From an uncultured Carboxylicivirga sp. (GTDB lineage: Bacteria; Bacteroidota; Bacteroidia; Bacteroidales; Marinilabiliaceae), in the NCBI GenBank assembly GCA_947491945.1, contig CANLLN010000009.1, forward strand, positions 1 through 64,000: a stretch of 64,000 bases of DNA, read 5' to 3'. The position numbers and the translations under genes are program-made. The number at the start of each line of letters is the position of its first letter. The first letter of the stretch is position 1. Positions 19,057-30,783 of the stretch are shown here, piece after piece. The notes under the pieces were generated by a model. That model was given only the letters and a program-made list of their open reading frames with translations. It made no database searches and was not told the DNA's origin.

Positions 19057-20547
19057 ATGGCATCCGACAGACGATCATTTCTAAAAAGTATGGCCCTTGG
19101 GGCCGGAGTTGTTACAGCAGCTCCTTTGACAGCATGTGCAAGCAACTCTCGCGAGAAAGAGCAGGTAGCTTACATTCGTGAGCAGGCTGAGCGCACTCCT
19201 AAAATGAATTTTAACATGTGTGGCTATGCAGCGCCAAAGCTGGATAAGGTACGTGTGGGATTTGTAGGTATTGGTGACCGCGGCACCCCCGCCGTGAAAC
19301 GCATGACACATATTGAAGGGGTTGAGGTAACCGCCATTTGCGATACCCGACAAGCTGCCCTGGATGGTGCACAAAAGATATTGAGCGATGCCGGCATGCC
19401 AAAAGCCAAAGAGTTTACGGGTAGTGATACCGCTTTTAAAGATTTATGTAACAGTAACCTGGTGGATCTGGTGTACATTGCTACACCATGGGAATGGCAC
19501 GTGCCTGTAGCTATCGCCTCCATGAAGGGCGATAAGCATGCTGCTGTTGAGGTATCAACCGCTAAAACCATGGATGAGTGCTGGGAGATGGTTGAAGTAT
19601 CGGAGCAAACCAAAAAGCACTGTGTGATTCTTGAGAACTGCTGCTACGACTTCTTCGAGCTGCTGACATTGAATATGGCGCGTCAGGGTGTGTTTGGTGA
19701 CCTGGTGCATGGCGAAGGTGCTTATATTCACGATCTGGATTACTGGCACTTTAACAAGCCTCAGGATAATAAACCGGGCGGTGATGGTGCCTACGATAAG
19801 TTGTGGCGCCTGCACGAAAATACCCGTAAGGCCAATGTGTACCCAACCCACGGTCTGGGACCTATCTGTCAGGCCATGGACATTAACCGGGGCGATCGTA
19901 TGGATTATCTAACTGCTATGATGTCGGATGATTTCACACTGGCACAGCGCATTAAGGAGCTAGCTCCTGATCGTCCGGATCTGCAGCAATTTGTGGGCAA
20001 AGAGATGCGGGGTAATATGGATATGCAGATGATTCGTACCGTAAAAGGGCGTACCATTATGATACAGCACGACATCAGCTCACCCCGTCCATACTCGCGC
20101 ATTCACATGTTGAGCGGTACCAAGTGTTTTGCACAAAAATGGCCACTGCAGCACATTGCCTTTGGGCATAGCGTGGCTGACGAAGCCAAAATGAAGGAGC
20201 TGTGGGATAAGTATACCCCCGAGATTGTACGCCGCGTAGGTGATATGGCTAAGCAGGTAGGTGGCCATGGTGGTATGGACTTTATCATGGATTGGCGCCT
20301 GATTGATTGCTTGCGCAACGGACTGCCAATGGATATGGACGTATACGATGCCGCTGCCTGGAGTTGTATCACACCATTGAGTGAGTGGTCTATCGCCAAT
20401 GGTTCTAAACCTATTGATATACCTGATTTTACACGCGGTGCATGGAAAACCAATGCGCCACTTGAGATAACACTAAAAGGGGGTGGTACAACCGGAGTAC
20501 GTAACCTTAAAAAGGCTGACTCTAAAGGTCAGTTAACGGTTGGTTAA
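19057..20547 (+). CDS. GH109-type alpha-N-acetylgalactosaminidase (Gfo/Idh/MocA fold, Tat substrate)
   Basis: This 496-residue protein carries a twin-arginine signal ('DRRSFLKSMALGAG'), so it is exported folded, as expected for a protein that keeps a bound NAD. The Rossmann domain starts at 'VRVGFVGIGDRG' and the Gfo/Idh/MocA C-terminal domain follows. Several stretches match the GH109 family rather than ordinary dehydrogenases: 'YPTHGLGPICQAMDINRGDR' and 'GGHGGMDFIMDWR'. GH109 enzymes cleave terminal alpha-GalNAc through NAD-dependent oxidation and elimination. The gene lies between a sulfatase and the LacZ-like GH2, with gaps of 64 and 27 bp. If the assignment is right, the glycan carries alpha-GalNAc. 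Some locus-linked relatives of this fold have other sugar-modifying roles, so the activity needs proof. Confidence 0.85.
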   Translation: MASDRRSFLKSMALGAGVVTAAPLTACASNSREKEQVAYIREQAERTPKMNFNMCGYAAPKLDKVRVGFVGIGDRGTPAVKRMTHIEGVEVTAICDTRQAALDGAQKILSDAGMPKAKEFTGSDTAFKDLCNSNLVDLVYIATPWEWHVPVAIASMKGDKHAAVEVSTAKTMDECWEMVEVSEQTKKHCVILENCCYDFFELLTLNMARQGVFGDLVHGEGAYIHDLDYWHFNKPQDNKPGGDGAYDKLWRLHENTRKANVYPTHGLGPICQAMDINRGDRMDYLTAMMSDDFTLAQRIKELAPDRPDLQQFVGKEMRGNMDMQMIRTVKGRTIMIQHDISSPRPYSRIHMLSGTKCFAQKWPLQHIAFGHSVADEAKMKELWDKYTPEIVRRVGDMAKQVGGHGGMDFIMDWRLIDCLRNGLPMDMDVYDAAAWSCITPLSEWSIANGSKPIDIPDFTRGAWKTNAPLEITLKGGGTTGVRNLKKADSKGQLTVG

Positions 20548-20559
20548 GTACTTATTTAA

Positions 20560-23742
<3,183 letters not shown>

Positions 23743-23764
23743 TCATTATATTTTTTGTAAAAAT

Positions 23765-23796
23765 AAAGAGGCATGCCATCATGGCGTGCCTCTTTT
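23765..23796. terminator. Bidirectional terminator between convergent operons
   Basis: A 14-bp stem with one G-U pair (23765-23778 with 23782-23795) and a 3-nt loop, with a T run on the plus strand and an A/T-rich flank on the other. It serves the GH2 gene and the convergent acyltransferase gene. Confidence 0.85.
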
Positions 23797-23816
23797 GAAT
23801 TTATATGTCCACGTGT

Positions 23817-26492
23817 TTATCTCAGCATATTTCTGAGTATTTTGTAATCTGTTTTACCGGTACCCAACAGGGGAATGAAATCAAGCGAAATTTTCTCTCT
23901 TAACTTGGCGATGGGTGCCACACCCTTTTGCAGGAGATAGGCATTTACTTCCTCCAGATTAAGGGGTATGGTGCAGAACAGGGCGATGCGAGGCGGCTGA
24001 CACTCGTCATTGCCCTCTACAGCCAACACCGTGGTTTCTTCACTGCCGTACTTTTCCAGCAGTATTTGCTCAATAAAGGGCAGGCTAATCATCTCACCGG
24101 CTATTTTGATAAAGCGCTTCAGACGCCCCGTGATAAACAAATATCCATCTTCGTCGAGATATCCCAGATCGCCGGTTTTGTACCACTTTTCACCTTCAAT
24201 GCGCTCGAAGGGCTGCAGCTCAGGAGCTTTGAGGTAGCCGTTAAATACATTGGGTCCTTTCACATAGATCATGCCCGCAGTGCCGACCGGCACCTTGGTA
24301 TGGCGCTCTATATCGAGGATTCTTGCTGCTATGCCCGGCAGGAATTTACCCACACTGCCTGGTTTTTGCCTGTTTTCAGGGTTAAGGGTCAGTACGGGTG
24401 AACATTCGGTGATGCCGTAGCCTTCCAGAATAAGGCCACCATTGGTCACGGTCTCAAACTGTTCTTTCAGGGAGTTGGGCATGGCTTCAGCACCGGATAT
24501 GGCGAATTCAACGGTCTTAAAGGCATAGGTAGCTGTTGCTGTGTCGGCCAGTAATAGTTTCAGAAATCCGGGTGTGCCCACCAGTACATTGGCCTTGATG
24601 TGTTTCAGGATGCGTAAAACTTCGCGGGCATCAGTGGGGTTGGGCGTATAGCCTACTTTTGCGCCCGTAATTAGCGGCATGATGTTGAGAACAGTGAAGC
24701 CGAAGCTGTGGAAGGGTGGTAAGAAAGATAAAAAGGTAAGGTTATTACTGACAGTAAGCATTTGAAAGGCAGCCGACAGGTTGCTAATGATGTTATGATG
24801 CGATAAAGGAACCGCTTTGGGCATGGCTTCGCTTCCGGAGGTAAAGAGAATGACCGCCGTGGATTGTTGTTTGCTCTTTTTGATGAAGAGGTTGGGAAAA
24901 CGCGCTGTTAGCGCTCCTCTTAACTTTGTTCCCAGCTTAATTTTGGGAATTTCCCTTTCCAGAAAGAGGATTTTGGCTTTGATGGCCGGTGGTAGTTGTT
25001 CGTCTATCTTCTCCACAAAAGGGCCGGCAGATAGAATGGTTGATACGCCGGCCGTTTCAACGCAGTGAAGTAGCACTTTGGGGCCCACTGTCCAGTTGAG
25101 CATCACCGGAACTTTGCCTGCTAGATAACAGGCTGCAATTAGTAGCGTAGTGCTCTGAAGAGCCGGAAGCATAATACCAATGTTTGGTTCGTGGCACCTG
25201 CCTTTGATGTATTGTGCCACCACACAGGCCTTCAGAAAAAATTGTTTGCGGGTAGTAGTGCCCAACATGGCATCGTAGCAAAAAGGATCTGCGCCATTGC
25301 GAGAAAATGTTGCAATCATCTGCTCAAGTATGGTACCCTCAGTTGTAACTTCCAGTCGCCCAATGCTGCTCAAAGGACGATCAAGGTAGGAGGGTTTCAG
25401 GTCCTCATCCCTCTTAAATTGTCCCATGGCCACCAGGCATAAGTCGTGAACGGTACGGATGGCGTTTATCTCAGGTGCTGAAAAATTCGGGAAACGGTTT
25501 TCTATCTCCGAGATGATTTCAACAATATTCAGTGAGTCGGCACCCAGATCTAATTGCAGAAAATGATCAGCTTTAATGTTTGCAGTATCAATATCTAGTA
25601 CCTGAGTAATGCAATTGCGCACCTGATTAAATACCTCGGGAGGTATTGTCTGAAGACCTGACGTATGTTGCTTGTGTTGCTCAGTTAAAGAGCCAGCAAT
25701 GGAGGTGGGTATGTTCCGGTTAAGAGGGGGTGCCATAAAGTGGTAACGCACATAGCTCACACTTTCTTCTCCATATTGATTGTATACTTGCTCCAGGTAA
25801 CGGTTAAAGGCGGCGCGGCCTTTCATGCTTTCTTCTTTTGCCGTATGGCTAATGTCGATAAACTCCAGGTGAACAGTCCGCCGGGGAGTGAACAGTAGCA
25901 AGTTGGACAGGATGATACCGATGCACTTAATCACGGTTGGGAAAAATGAGGGTGATTGGCCCATCCAGGCGCGGGACCAGCGGCTGCCCCACAGTCCGCT
26001 AATACGCACGGCAATGATTTCAGTTTTATCCGGTGCCTCCAATACACCCAGTTGCGCACTTTGCTTGTTAATAATGCGTTCGTAACCTTGGGCAGCAATC
26101 TGTCCACTGGGGTACAGAACGATGTTTTTGTTCATCATCAAACCTTTCCGAAGGGATGTAATAATTTGTGTGAGTACATTGGTATTTCGGCTGCCTGCTT
26201 CAAGATCGCTCACCCGCACGGCCCCCCATGCCCCAAAAAGTAACTTTGCCACGGGTAGGTCGTAATAACTGGCCGTGATAACCGGTACGGCCGTGGTGTA
26301 GCGGTAAAGCTGGGCAAATAACAGGATAGGGTCGATAATGGCCTGGTGGTTGGGTAAAATAAGTTTAGATCCATCAGTTTTTAGTACATGCTGCCCCTTC
26401 ACCTTCACGCGATAGCGCAGGCTGAGTAGTAGTCGGACCAATGCAAACAATACCTTGGCAAGTTGCTTTATAATAGGATGATGCTGTTTCAT
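23817..26492 (-). CDS. Aas-like acyltransferase / ACP / acyl-ACP synthetase fusion
   Basis: This is an 891-residue three-part protein. The PlsC-type acyltransferase (about 20-215) shows the H-x4-D motif at His49-Asp54 ('NHQAIID') and 'LYPSGQIA' at about 126-133 as the substrate motif. An acyl-carrier domain follows (about 285-360) with the phosphopantetheine Ser320 in 'LGADSLNIVEI'. The rest is an AMP-forming acyl ligase with 'TSGSEAMPKA' (551-560), 'GYGITECSPV' and 'YKTGDLGYLDEDGYLFITGR'. E. coli Aas has the outer two parts but no ACP domain and re-acylates lysophospholipids. Here the internal ACP could be charged by the ligase and used directly by the acyltransferase. The upstream gene is an LplT-like transporter, as in the classic lplT-aas pair, 20 bp away. 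Confidence 0.88.
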   Translation of the reverse strand: MKQHHPIIKQLAKVLFALVRLLLSLRYRVKVKGQHVLKTDGSKLILPNHQAIIDPILLFAQLYRYTTAVPVITASYYDLPVAKLLFGAWGAVRVSDLEAGSRNTNVLTQIITSLRKGLMMNKNIVLYPSGQIAAQGYERIINKQSAQLGVLEAPDKTEIIAVRISGLWGSRWSRAWMGQSPSFFPTVIKCIGIILSNLLLFTPRRTVHLEFIDISHTAKEESMKGRAAFNRYLEQVYNQYGEESVSYVRYHFMAPPLNRNIPTSIAGSLTEQHKQHTSGLQTIPPEVFNQVRNCITQVLDIDTANIKADHFLQLDLGADSLNIVEIISEIENRFPNFSAPEINAIRTVHDLCLVAMGQFKRDEDLKPSYLDRPLSSIGRLEVTTEGTILEQMIATFSRNGADPFCYDAMLGTTTRKQFFLKACVVAQYIKGRCHEPNIGIMLPALQSTTLLIAACYLAGKVPVMLNWTVGPKVLLHCVETAGVSTILSAGPFVEKIDEQLPPAIKAKILFLEREIPKIKLGTKLRGALTARFPNLFIKKSKQQSTAVILFTSGSEAMPKAVPLSHHNIISNLSAAFQMLTVSNNLTFLSFLPPFHSFGFTVLNIMPLITGAKVGYTPNPTDAREVLRILKHIKANVLVGTPGFLKLLLADTATATYAFKTVEFAISGAEAMPNSLKEQFETVTNGGLILEGYGITECSPVLTLNPENRQKPGSVGKFLPGIAARILDIERHTKVPVGTAGMIYVKGPNVFNGYLKAPELQPFERIEGEKWYKTGDLGYLDEDGYLFITGRLKRFIKIAGEMISLPFIEQILLEKYGSEETTVLAVEGNDECQPPRIALFCTIPLNLEEVNAYLLQKGVAPIAKLREKISLDFIPLLGTGKTDYKILRNMLR

Positions 26493-26512
26493 ACAAATGC
26501 TATTAATGGGCT

Positions 26513-27757
26513 TTAGGATGACATTTTAACACGTCCTGCACCGGGGATGTGCCACCAGGCTAGCAGCGCAATGGTGAAGGTGATGGCGGCCACAGCAGCA
26601 AAAACCGTCAGCGAGTTAGCAATGGTCTCTACCGCACCGAACAGGCCTGCTGACAACAGAATGAAGGTAAATAGGGTCAGGTTGTTATATGCCAGGATTA
26701 AGCCCAGCTTGCGGCCATGCACCCGATCTTGAATAAAGGCATTGAGTGGTATTTTAAACATACCGGCAAAAAAGGCGGTCAATACTATGAGTATCGTGAA
26801 AAGTGTTGTGGCAGGATTCAATACGAAGATAAGTGATACGCACAGTAGCATGCCCAGTCCGCCAATGGGGACGAGGTGCATCTTAAGCTGTTTGTTGGAG
26901 ATAACACCGGTTACATAGCAGCCGGCTCCGATACCGATGGCTACAAGTGCCATAATGGTGCTGGACATAGCATCCGATAGGTTAAGGGTATTACGACAGT
27001 GAAATACCACGTTTAGTTGAAGGATGGAACCAATGGCCCAAAAAGTAGCCAATGAGAAGATTACGGTGTTGAGACCCTTTATCTGTCGACTCCATTGAAA
27101 CGACTGGATAAAGAAACGTATGGGGTTCAGCGTAGTGGGCTCCTCCTCATCGGGCACGGTCTCTTTCGGATGTATCTTCCGACTGGTAAGCCACCCGATT
27201 AACGCTAGAAGCATCAGTACCGCGCATAACAGAGGCGTGCGATAGGCAGCCACCGAATCAATCAAACGAAGGTCGGAAGTAAGACCCGCAACGTAAGTAC
27301 CGGTGAGTACACCAAAAAATGTGAGCATCTCCATGGCGCCGGTGCCAAAGGGTATACCTTTTCGCCCCCCAATATCGCGGATAATGCCGTATTTAGCTGG
27401 TGAGAATAGGCAGCTTTGTAACCCCATCAGAAAGACGGACAGCATGGTGATGATGATATTGTTAAGGATGAATCCCAGCGCCGCTACTCCCATAATGGGT
27501 ATCTCATACAGCTTGGCGTATTGTATGATCTTTGCTTTGGAATGATCGCGTGCCAGTTTGCCCGCCATCGGCGAGAACACGATATATGGCAGTACAAATG
27601 CCACCTGGGCAATCATTAGTACCATGGCTTCCTGATTTTTCAGTAGCCAGGTGGTGGAAATGTAAAATACCAGATATTTAAGGTAATTGTCGTTCAGCAC
27701 CCCCAGAAAGTTAGTGATAAACAGGGGTAACCATCTTGTGTTGATCTTATGGCTCAT
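26513..27757 (-). CDS. MFS transporter, LplT-like lysophospholipid flippase
   Basis: This 414-residue membrane protein has about 12 membrane segments. The N-terminus ('LPLFITNFLGVLNDNYLKYL') and the loop 'FSPMAGKLARDHSKAKII' follow the LplT pattern; LplT brings lysophospholipids to the inner leaflet for re-acylation. It is transcribed just before an Aas-like enzyme, the same partnership seen in enterobacteria, which is the main argument for the substrate. The gene starts 220 bp from a divergent lipoprotein gene, so its promoter lies in that gap, though no consensus box is clear on this strand. A general drug or metabolite MFS function is the alternative. Confidence 0.82.
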   Translation of the reverse strand: MSHKINTRWLPLFITNFLGVLNDNYLKYLVFYISTTWLLKNQEAMVLMIAQVAFVLPYIVFSPMAGKLARDHSKAKIIQYAKLYEIPIMGVAALGFILNNIIITMLSVFLMGLQSCLFSPAKYGIIRDIGGRKGIPFGTGAMEMLTFFGVLTGTYVAGLTSDLRLIDSVAAYRTPLLCAVLMLLALIGWLTSRKIHPKETVPDEEEPTTLNPIRFFIQSFQWSRQIKGLNTVIFSLATFWAIGSILQLNVVFHCRNTLNLSDAMSSTIMALVAIGIGAGCYVTGVISNKQLKMHLVPIGGLGMLLCVSLIFVLNPATTLFTILIVLTAFFAGMFKIPLNAFIQDRVHGRKLGLILAYNNLTLFTFILLSAGLFGAVETIANSLTVFAAVAAITFTIALLAWWHIPGAGRVKMSS

Positions 27758-27948
27758 AGCAGTTAGTCTGTTAGTGGATGAGAAGGAGAGTAGCTCCCAT
27801 CATACAAATATTGAATAAGCTGGTTTATTATGCAAGCTTTTTAAGTGCTTATAAAGATGATTTGTCAGCTTAGGGCCTAAGCATTGAAATTCGGGTGTTT
27901 TTTGGTTTATGCTCGTTCAGGTTAGGGTAATAAACTCTAGATTCTATC

Positions 27949-27978
27949 GTTGATGCTGAGGTAAATATTCTAATTTTG
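27949..27978 (+). promoter_or_regulatory. Promoter of the YiiX-like lipoprotein gene
   Basis: TAATTTTG (27971-27978) matches the -7 consensus TAnnTTTG, with GTTG 18 nt upstream (27949-27952). It implies transcription from about 27985, which makes the in-frame GTG at 27978 an unlikely start and leaves a very short leader for the ATG at 27993. Confidence 0.5.
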
Positions 27979-27983
27979 TGCTC

Positions 27984-28724
27984 ATGCAGAAGATGGAAAT
28001 ATATAGAGCCTTTGGAAAGAGCGGCGTGGAGGGGTTTATAAACTACCACTTAACTCCGCATCGGGATAATAGTGTTTCGAAACCGTATGGCAGGCTCGTG
28101 TATGCTTTGTTTGTAATGATATTAATGCTGAGTGCTTTGGCTTGTAGCACAACTAATGAGCAGCTTGCTTTTAAGGATGGTGACATCCTCTTTCGCGGTC
28201 AGCTCGATGGCAGTTTGTCGCAGGCGATTGATGCCGTCACGCAAACCGATAGTTCACATCATTATACGCATGTTGGGGTGGTTGAGGTGGAGCAGGACAC
28301 CGTGTGGGTGCTGCACGCAGCACCGGGTAAGGGCGTATGCAAAGAGCTCTTGGCTGATTTTTGTAGGTTTGGTCAGGATGCTGTAGTGGTGGGTCATTAC
28401 CGCATTCGAGGCATCGATTCCAAAGCGGTTGATCGGGCGCTGGGTCTGGCGAATAGCTTATTGGGGCAGCCTTATAACTATTCGTATCTAATGGAGGATG
28501 AAGGTTATTATTGCTCCGAATTTGTATATGAAGTATTTAGCGGGGATAGCATCTTTCAGCTGGCACCTATGACTTTTATTGATCCTTCCAGCGATAGCTT
28601 CCACGATGGATGGGTGCAGCATTATGCTGATTTGGGAATTCCTGTTCCTGAAGGAAAACCCGGATGCAACCCAAACGGTATGGCAGCTAATGAAAGCCTC
28701 GTCTTTCTGCGTTACCTGGAGTAA
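27984..28724 (+). CDS. YiiX/YebB-like permuted papain-fold peptidase, lipoprotein
   Basis: This protein of about 246 residues has the permuted NlpC/P60 (C92-like) fold: 'KDGDILFRGQ' at the start of the domain, a His in 'HYTHVGVVEV', and the catalytic-type Cys in 'GYYCSEFVYEVF'. Members cleave peptidoglycan peptides or lipid amides, and most are uncharacterised. A lipoprotein signal is visible ('MILMLSALAC'), but about 35 residues precede it, which is unusual. The start is uncertain: ATG 27984 is given, while ATG 27993 fits the predicted transcript better and GTG 27978 lies in the promoter. It stands alone with a small hypothetical gene behind it, 75 bp away. Confidence 0.75.
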   Translation: MQKMEIYRAFGKSGVEGFINYHLTPHRDNSVSKPYGRLVYALFVMILMLSALACSTTNEQLAFKDGDILFRGQLDGSLSQAIDAVTQTDSSHHYTHVGVVEVEQDTVWVLHAAPGKGVCKELLADFCRFGQDAVVVGHYRIRGIDSKAVDRALGLANSLLGQPYNYSYLMEDEGYYCSEFVYEVFSGDSIFQLAPMTFIDPSSDSFHDGWVQHYADLGIPVPEGKPGCNPNGMAANESLVFLRYLE

Positions 28725-28799
28725 GTCACAGCACGATTCAATGAAGACGTGTCGAGCTAATTTTAACAACGATAAAATTTCAATTAAGTAAGAACGATT

Positions 28800-29057
28800 A
28801 TGGGTATATTACGAAATATTAAAAGCGACTACGAAATATATGAAAATACAGCGCTGGAGTGTCTGGTGGCCATTGAGCGAGCGGCTTGTAAGGATGTCAA
28901 AGCCTACCGTAAAATAAACAAGGGAAAGTCACCTTTGCCCTCGGCGCAAGTGGAGGGTTATAAGTTTGTGATGGATGAGGAGTTCGATTCGCTCAAGATA
29001 GATTTCTCCCAGACTTTTCAATTTGAGATTAAAGATCTTGTCAATGTAAAGGGATAG
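28800..29057 (+). CDS. Small hypothetical protein
   Basis: This is an 85-residue soluble protein with no signal peptide or membrane segment and many Lys and Glu. It has two Cys at about 21 and 30 ('ECLVAIERAAC') and a predicted helical first half. I do not recognise it. A frame of normal codon use, an ATG start, its place behind the YiiX-like gene and a hairpin after its stop support a real gene. It may share the upstream transcript. Confidence 0.6.
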   Translation: MGILRNIKSDYEIYENTALECLVAIERAACKDVKAYRKINKGKSPLPSAQVEGYKFVMDEEFDSLKIDFSQTFQFEIKDLVNVKG

Positions 29058-29084
29058 GCTCAATGCAGGTCTTCAAGGGATAAA

Positions 29085-29128
29085 TAACCCCACTACCTGA
29101 AAAAAAGTGGAATCGGTAGCAGGGTTAT
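29085..29128. terminator. Hairpin between convergent genes
   Basis: ATAACCC/GGGTTAT (29085-29091 with 29122-29128) with an inner CTACC/GGTAG pairing and an A-rich loop. It lies between two convergent stop codons, with no long T run on either side, so it is a probable rather than certain terminator. Confidence 0.5.
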
Positions 29129-29138
29129 CACCTCGTGT

Positions 29139-30560
29139 TTAATTGATAATCAGCTTTTTTGTAACTGTCTTATTTTCCTGCTCCATCCTGAATATATAGT
29201 GTCCGCTTTGTAGGAATGGCAAGTTAATACGATCTGTCAGGGTGCTAGTGCTAAATACCTTAGATCCCAGTGTGTTATAAATTGTAATATTTTTAATGCC
29301 GGTGGACGGCGAGTTGATGATGAGCAAGCGATTGTCAGTCATGGGGTTGGGATGGATGTGTACATCTTTATTAAACTGCTTGCTAATGGTGGTTGCAGCA
29401 TCGTTGACAACTATGAGGTTATCAATTTCGAAATCTTCCACATTGGAGTTGTTAAAGGCTACCATTTTAATCCTGAAATTAGTGGCGTTAAGCCCCGATA
29501 AAGACTTGTTAAAGCTAAGGGTATTGCCCTCTTCAATGTTAATTCCCGGCTGTATGGTATGTGGACTGCCTTCGAGCTGGTAGGTGTTACCACCATCGGT
29601 AGAATAGTAAATATCAAGGTATTCGTCGCCTTCAAATGAGCTTCCTACACTGATGTCACAGCTAAAGCTCAGGCTGGATACGCCACTTATATCAATGTTG
29701 CTGGTTTCGAACTTCACCGGATTGTCCACATCATTAAATATCAGGCGCCCGTTTCGTACTGCGGCATAATCATTCTGATTATTAAAATTATCCTCAGGGC
29801 TCAAACTCCATTGGCTCACCAGGTGTGGGTAGTCGCCACGTGTAACCTGATCAGGTGTAAGACTGGCGATGCCAATGTAACCGTAGTTGTCATCATAGCT
29901 GTCAAAGTCCTCCGACCACAGTGTAACAGTATTTCTCTCAACGGATATATCGTCAAGTTCGAAGCGCTCGTTACCCCCGTTGTTATACATTCTGATTCGG
30001 AGGATGAGGTGGTTTGCGGCACCCGGATCGAAGCTATAGTCCAGACTAGTGGTGAAATCAACGCCTTCGTTGCCATCATTGGCAAAGGTATGGCCGCTGG
30101 TTGCCTCCGAACCATCCTGATGGGGTATGAGGGTGTAATTTGCTCCTGCATCGGTAGAATAGTATACATCAATGTATTCATTACCGGCGAAGTTACCTGT
30201 TGTGAAAGCATTAAAGTTTATGTGGCCAATTTTAAGGCTTACCTCACCTGTTTGTGTGCTGATGTCGATGGACTCACTGGTGAAGTAGGCAGAACCATCA
30301 ATATCCCGGGCGTGCAGCTCGCCATTACCCGATGATACATTTACATAAAAGTAGTCCATTGTGGCACTGGTCAGTTCCAGACTGCCGGCATCAAGCTCCC
30401 ACTTACTAACCGCACCCGGCGCGTAGCCATTGTTTGTAGTGTAGGCATTGGGGCCGGTTATGCCCGTATAATCAGCGTAGTTGTCGAAATTTTCCTCCAT
30501 AAGAGTTTGTGAAAGGGCGAGGGTTGGAATCAGACATAGGAGAAGTAGAACGTTTTTCAT
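29139..30560 (-). CDS. T9SS-secreted two-module protein of unknown function
   Basis: This 473-residue secreted protein has a signal peptide (about 1-17), two tandem modules of about 190 and 170 residues, and a C-terminal type IX secretion sorting domain (about 400-473: 'HPNPMTDNRLLI', 'ITIYNTLGSKVF', 'SGHYIFRMEQ'). The modules are clearly duplicated, each holding an 'EYIDVYYSTDAG' or 'EYLDIYYSTDGG' strand followed by a 'FELDDISV' or 'FEIDNLIV' end. They are probably beta-sandwiches of the MAM or 'choice-of-anchor' type and have no recognisable catalytic site. The likely role is binding or adhesion at the surface. It is divergent from an interrupted membrane-bound regulator gene, 223 bp away, which may once have controlled it. 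Confidence 0.85.
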   Translation of the reverse strand: MKNVLLLLCLIPTLALSQTLMEENFDNYADYTGITGPNAYTTNNGYAPGAVSKWELDAGSLELTSATMDYFYVNVSSGNGELHARDIDGSAYFTSESIDISTQTGEVSLKIGHINFNAFTTGNFAGNEYIDVYYSTDAGANYTLIPHQDGSEATSGHTFANDGNEGVDFTTSLDYSFDPGAANHLILRIRMYNNGGNERFELDDISVERNTVTLWSEDFDSYDDNYGYIGIASLTPDQVTRGDYPHLVSQWSLSPEDNFNNQNDYAAVRNGRLIFNDVDNPVKFETSNIDISGVSSLSFSCDISVGSSFEGDEYLDIYYSTDGGNTYQLEGSPHTIQPGINIEEGNTLSFNKSLSGLNATNFRIKMVAFNNSNVEDFEIDNLIVVNDAATTISKQFNKDVHIHPNPMTDNRLLIINSPSTGIKNITIYNTLGSKVFSTSTLTDRINLPFLQSGHYIFRMEQENKTVTKKLIIN

Positions 30561-30754
30561 AATACTGTGTTTTTAGATTGAATATTATAGCTGAATCATG
30601 CTTGATAACTCCGATTTACTGGTCTGTTGTTTTATTATGTCATCATCAACTGACTACGATTGTCTACTACAAATTTTGTCTCTTAATACTAATCTATCTA
30701 GTTATCAGCGATAAAATGATACATCAAAACTGTAAATTGTATAGACAAAACGAC

Positions 30755-30762
30755 TATATTTG
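30755..30762 (+). promoter_or_regulatory. -7 promoter box of the interrupted regulator gene
   Basis: TATATTTG matches TAnnTTTG and lies 21 bp before the ATG at 30784. The -33 box is not at consensus spacing; the nearest TTG is 15 nt upstream. Confidence 0.4.
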
Positions 30763-30783
30763 AGTTAACCAAGCTTTTTTATT

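Noticed and set aside
29811-30335. A 174-codon frame opposite the T9SS gene
   Set aside because: Antisense overlap with a clear secreted protein; no recognisable motifs and no promoter.
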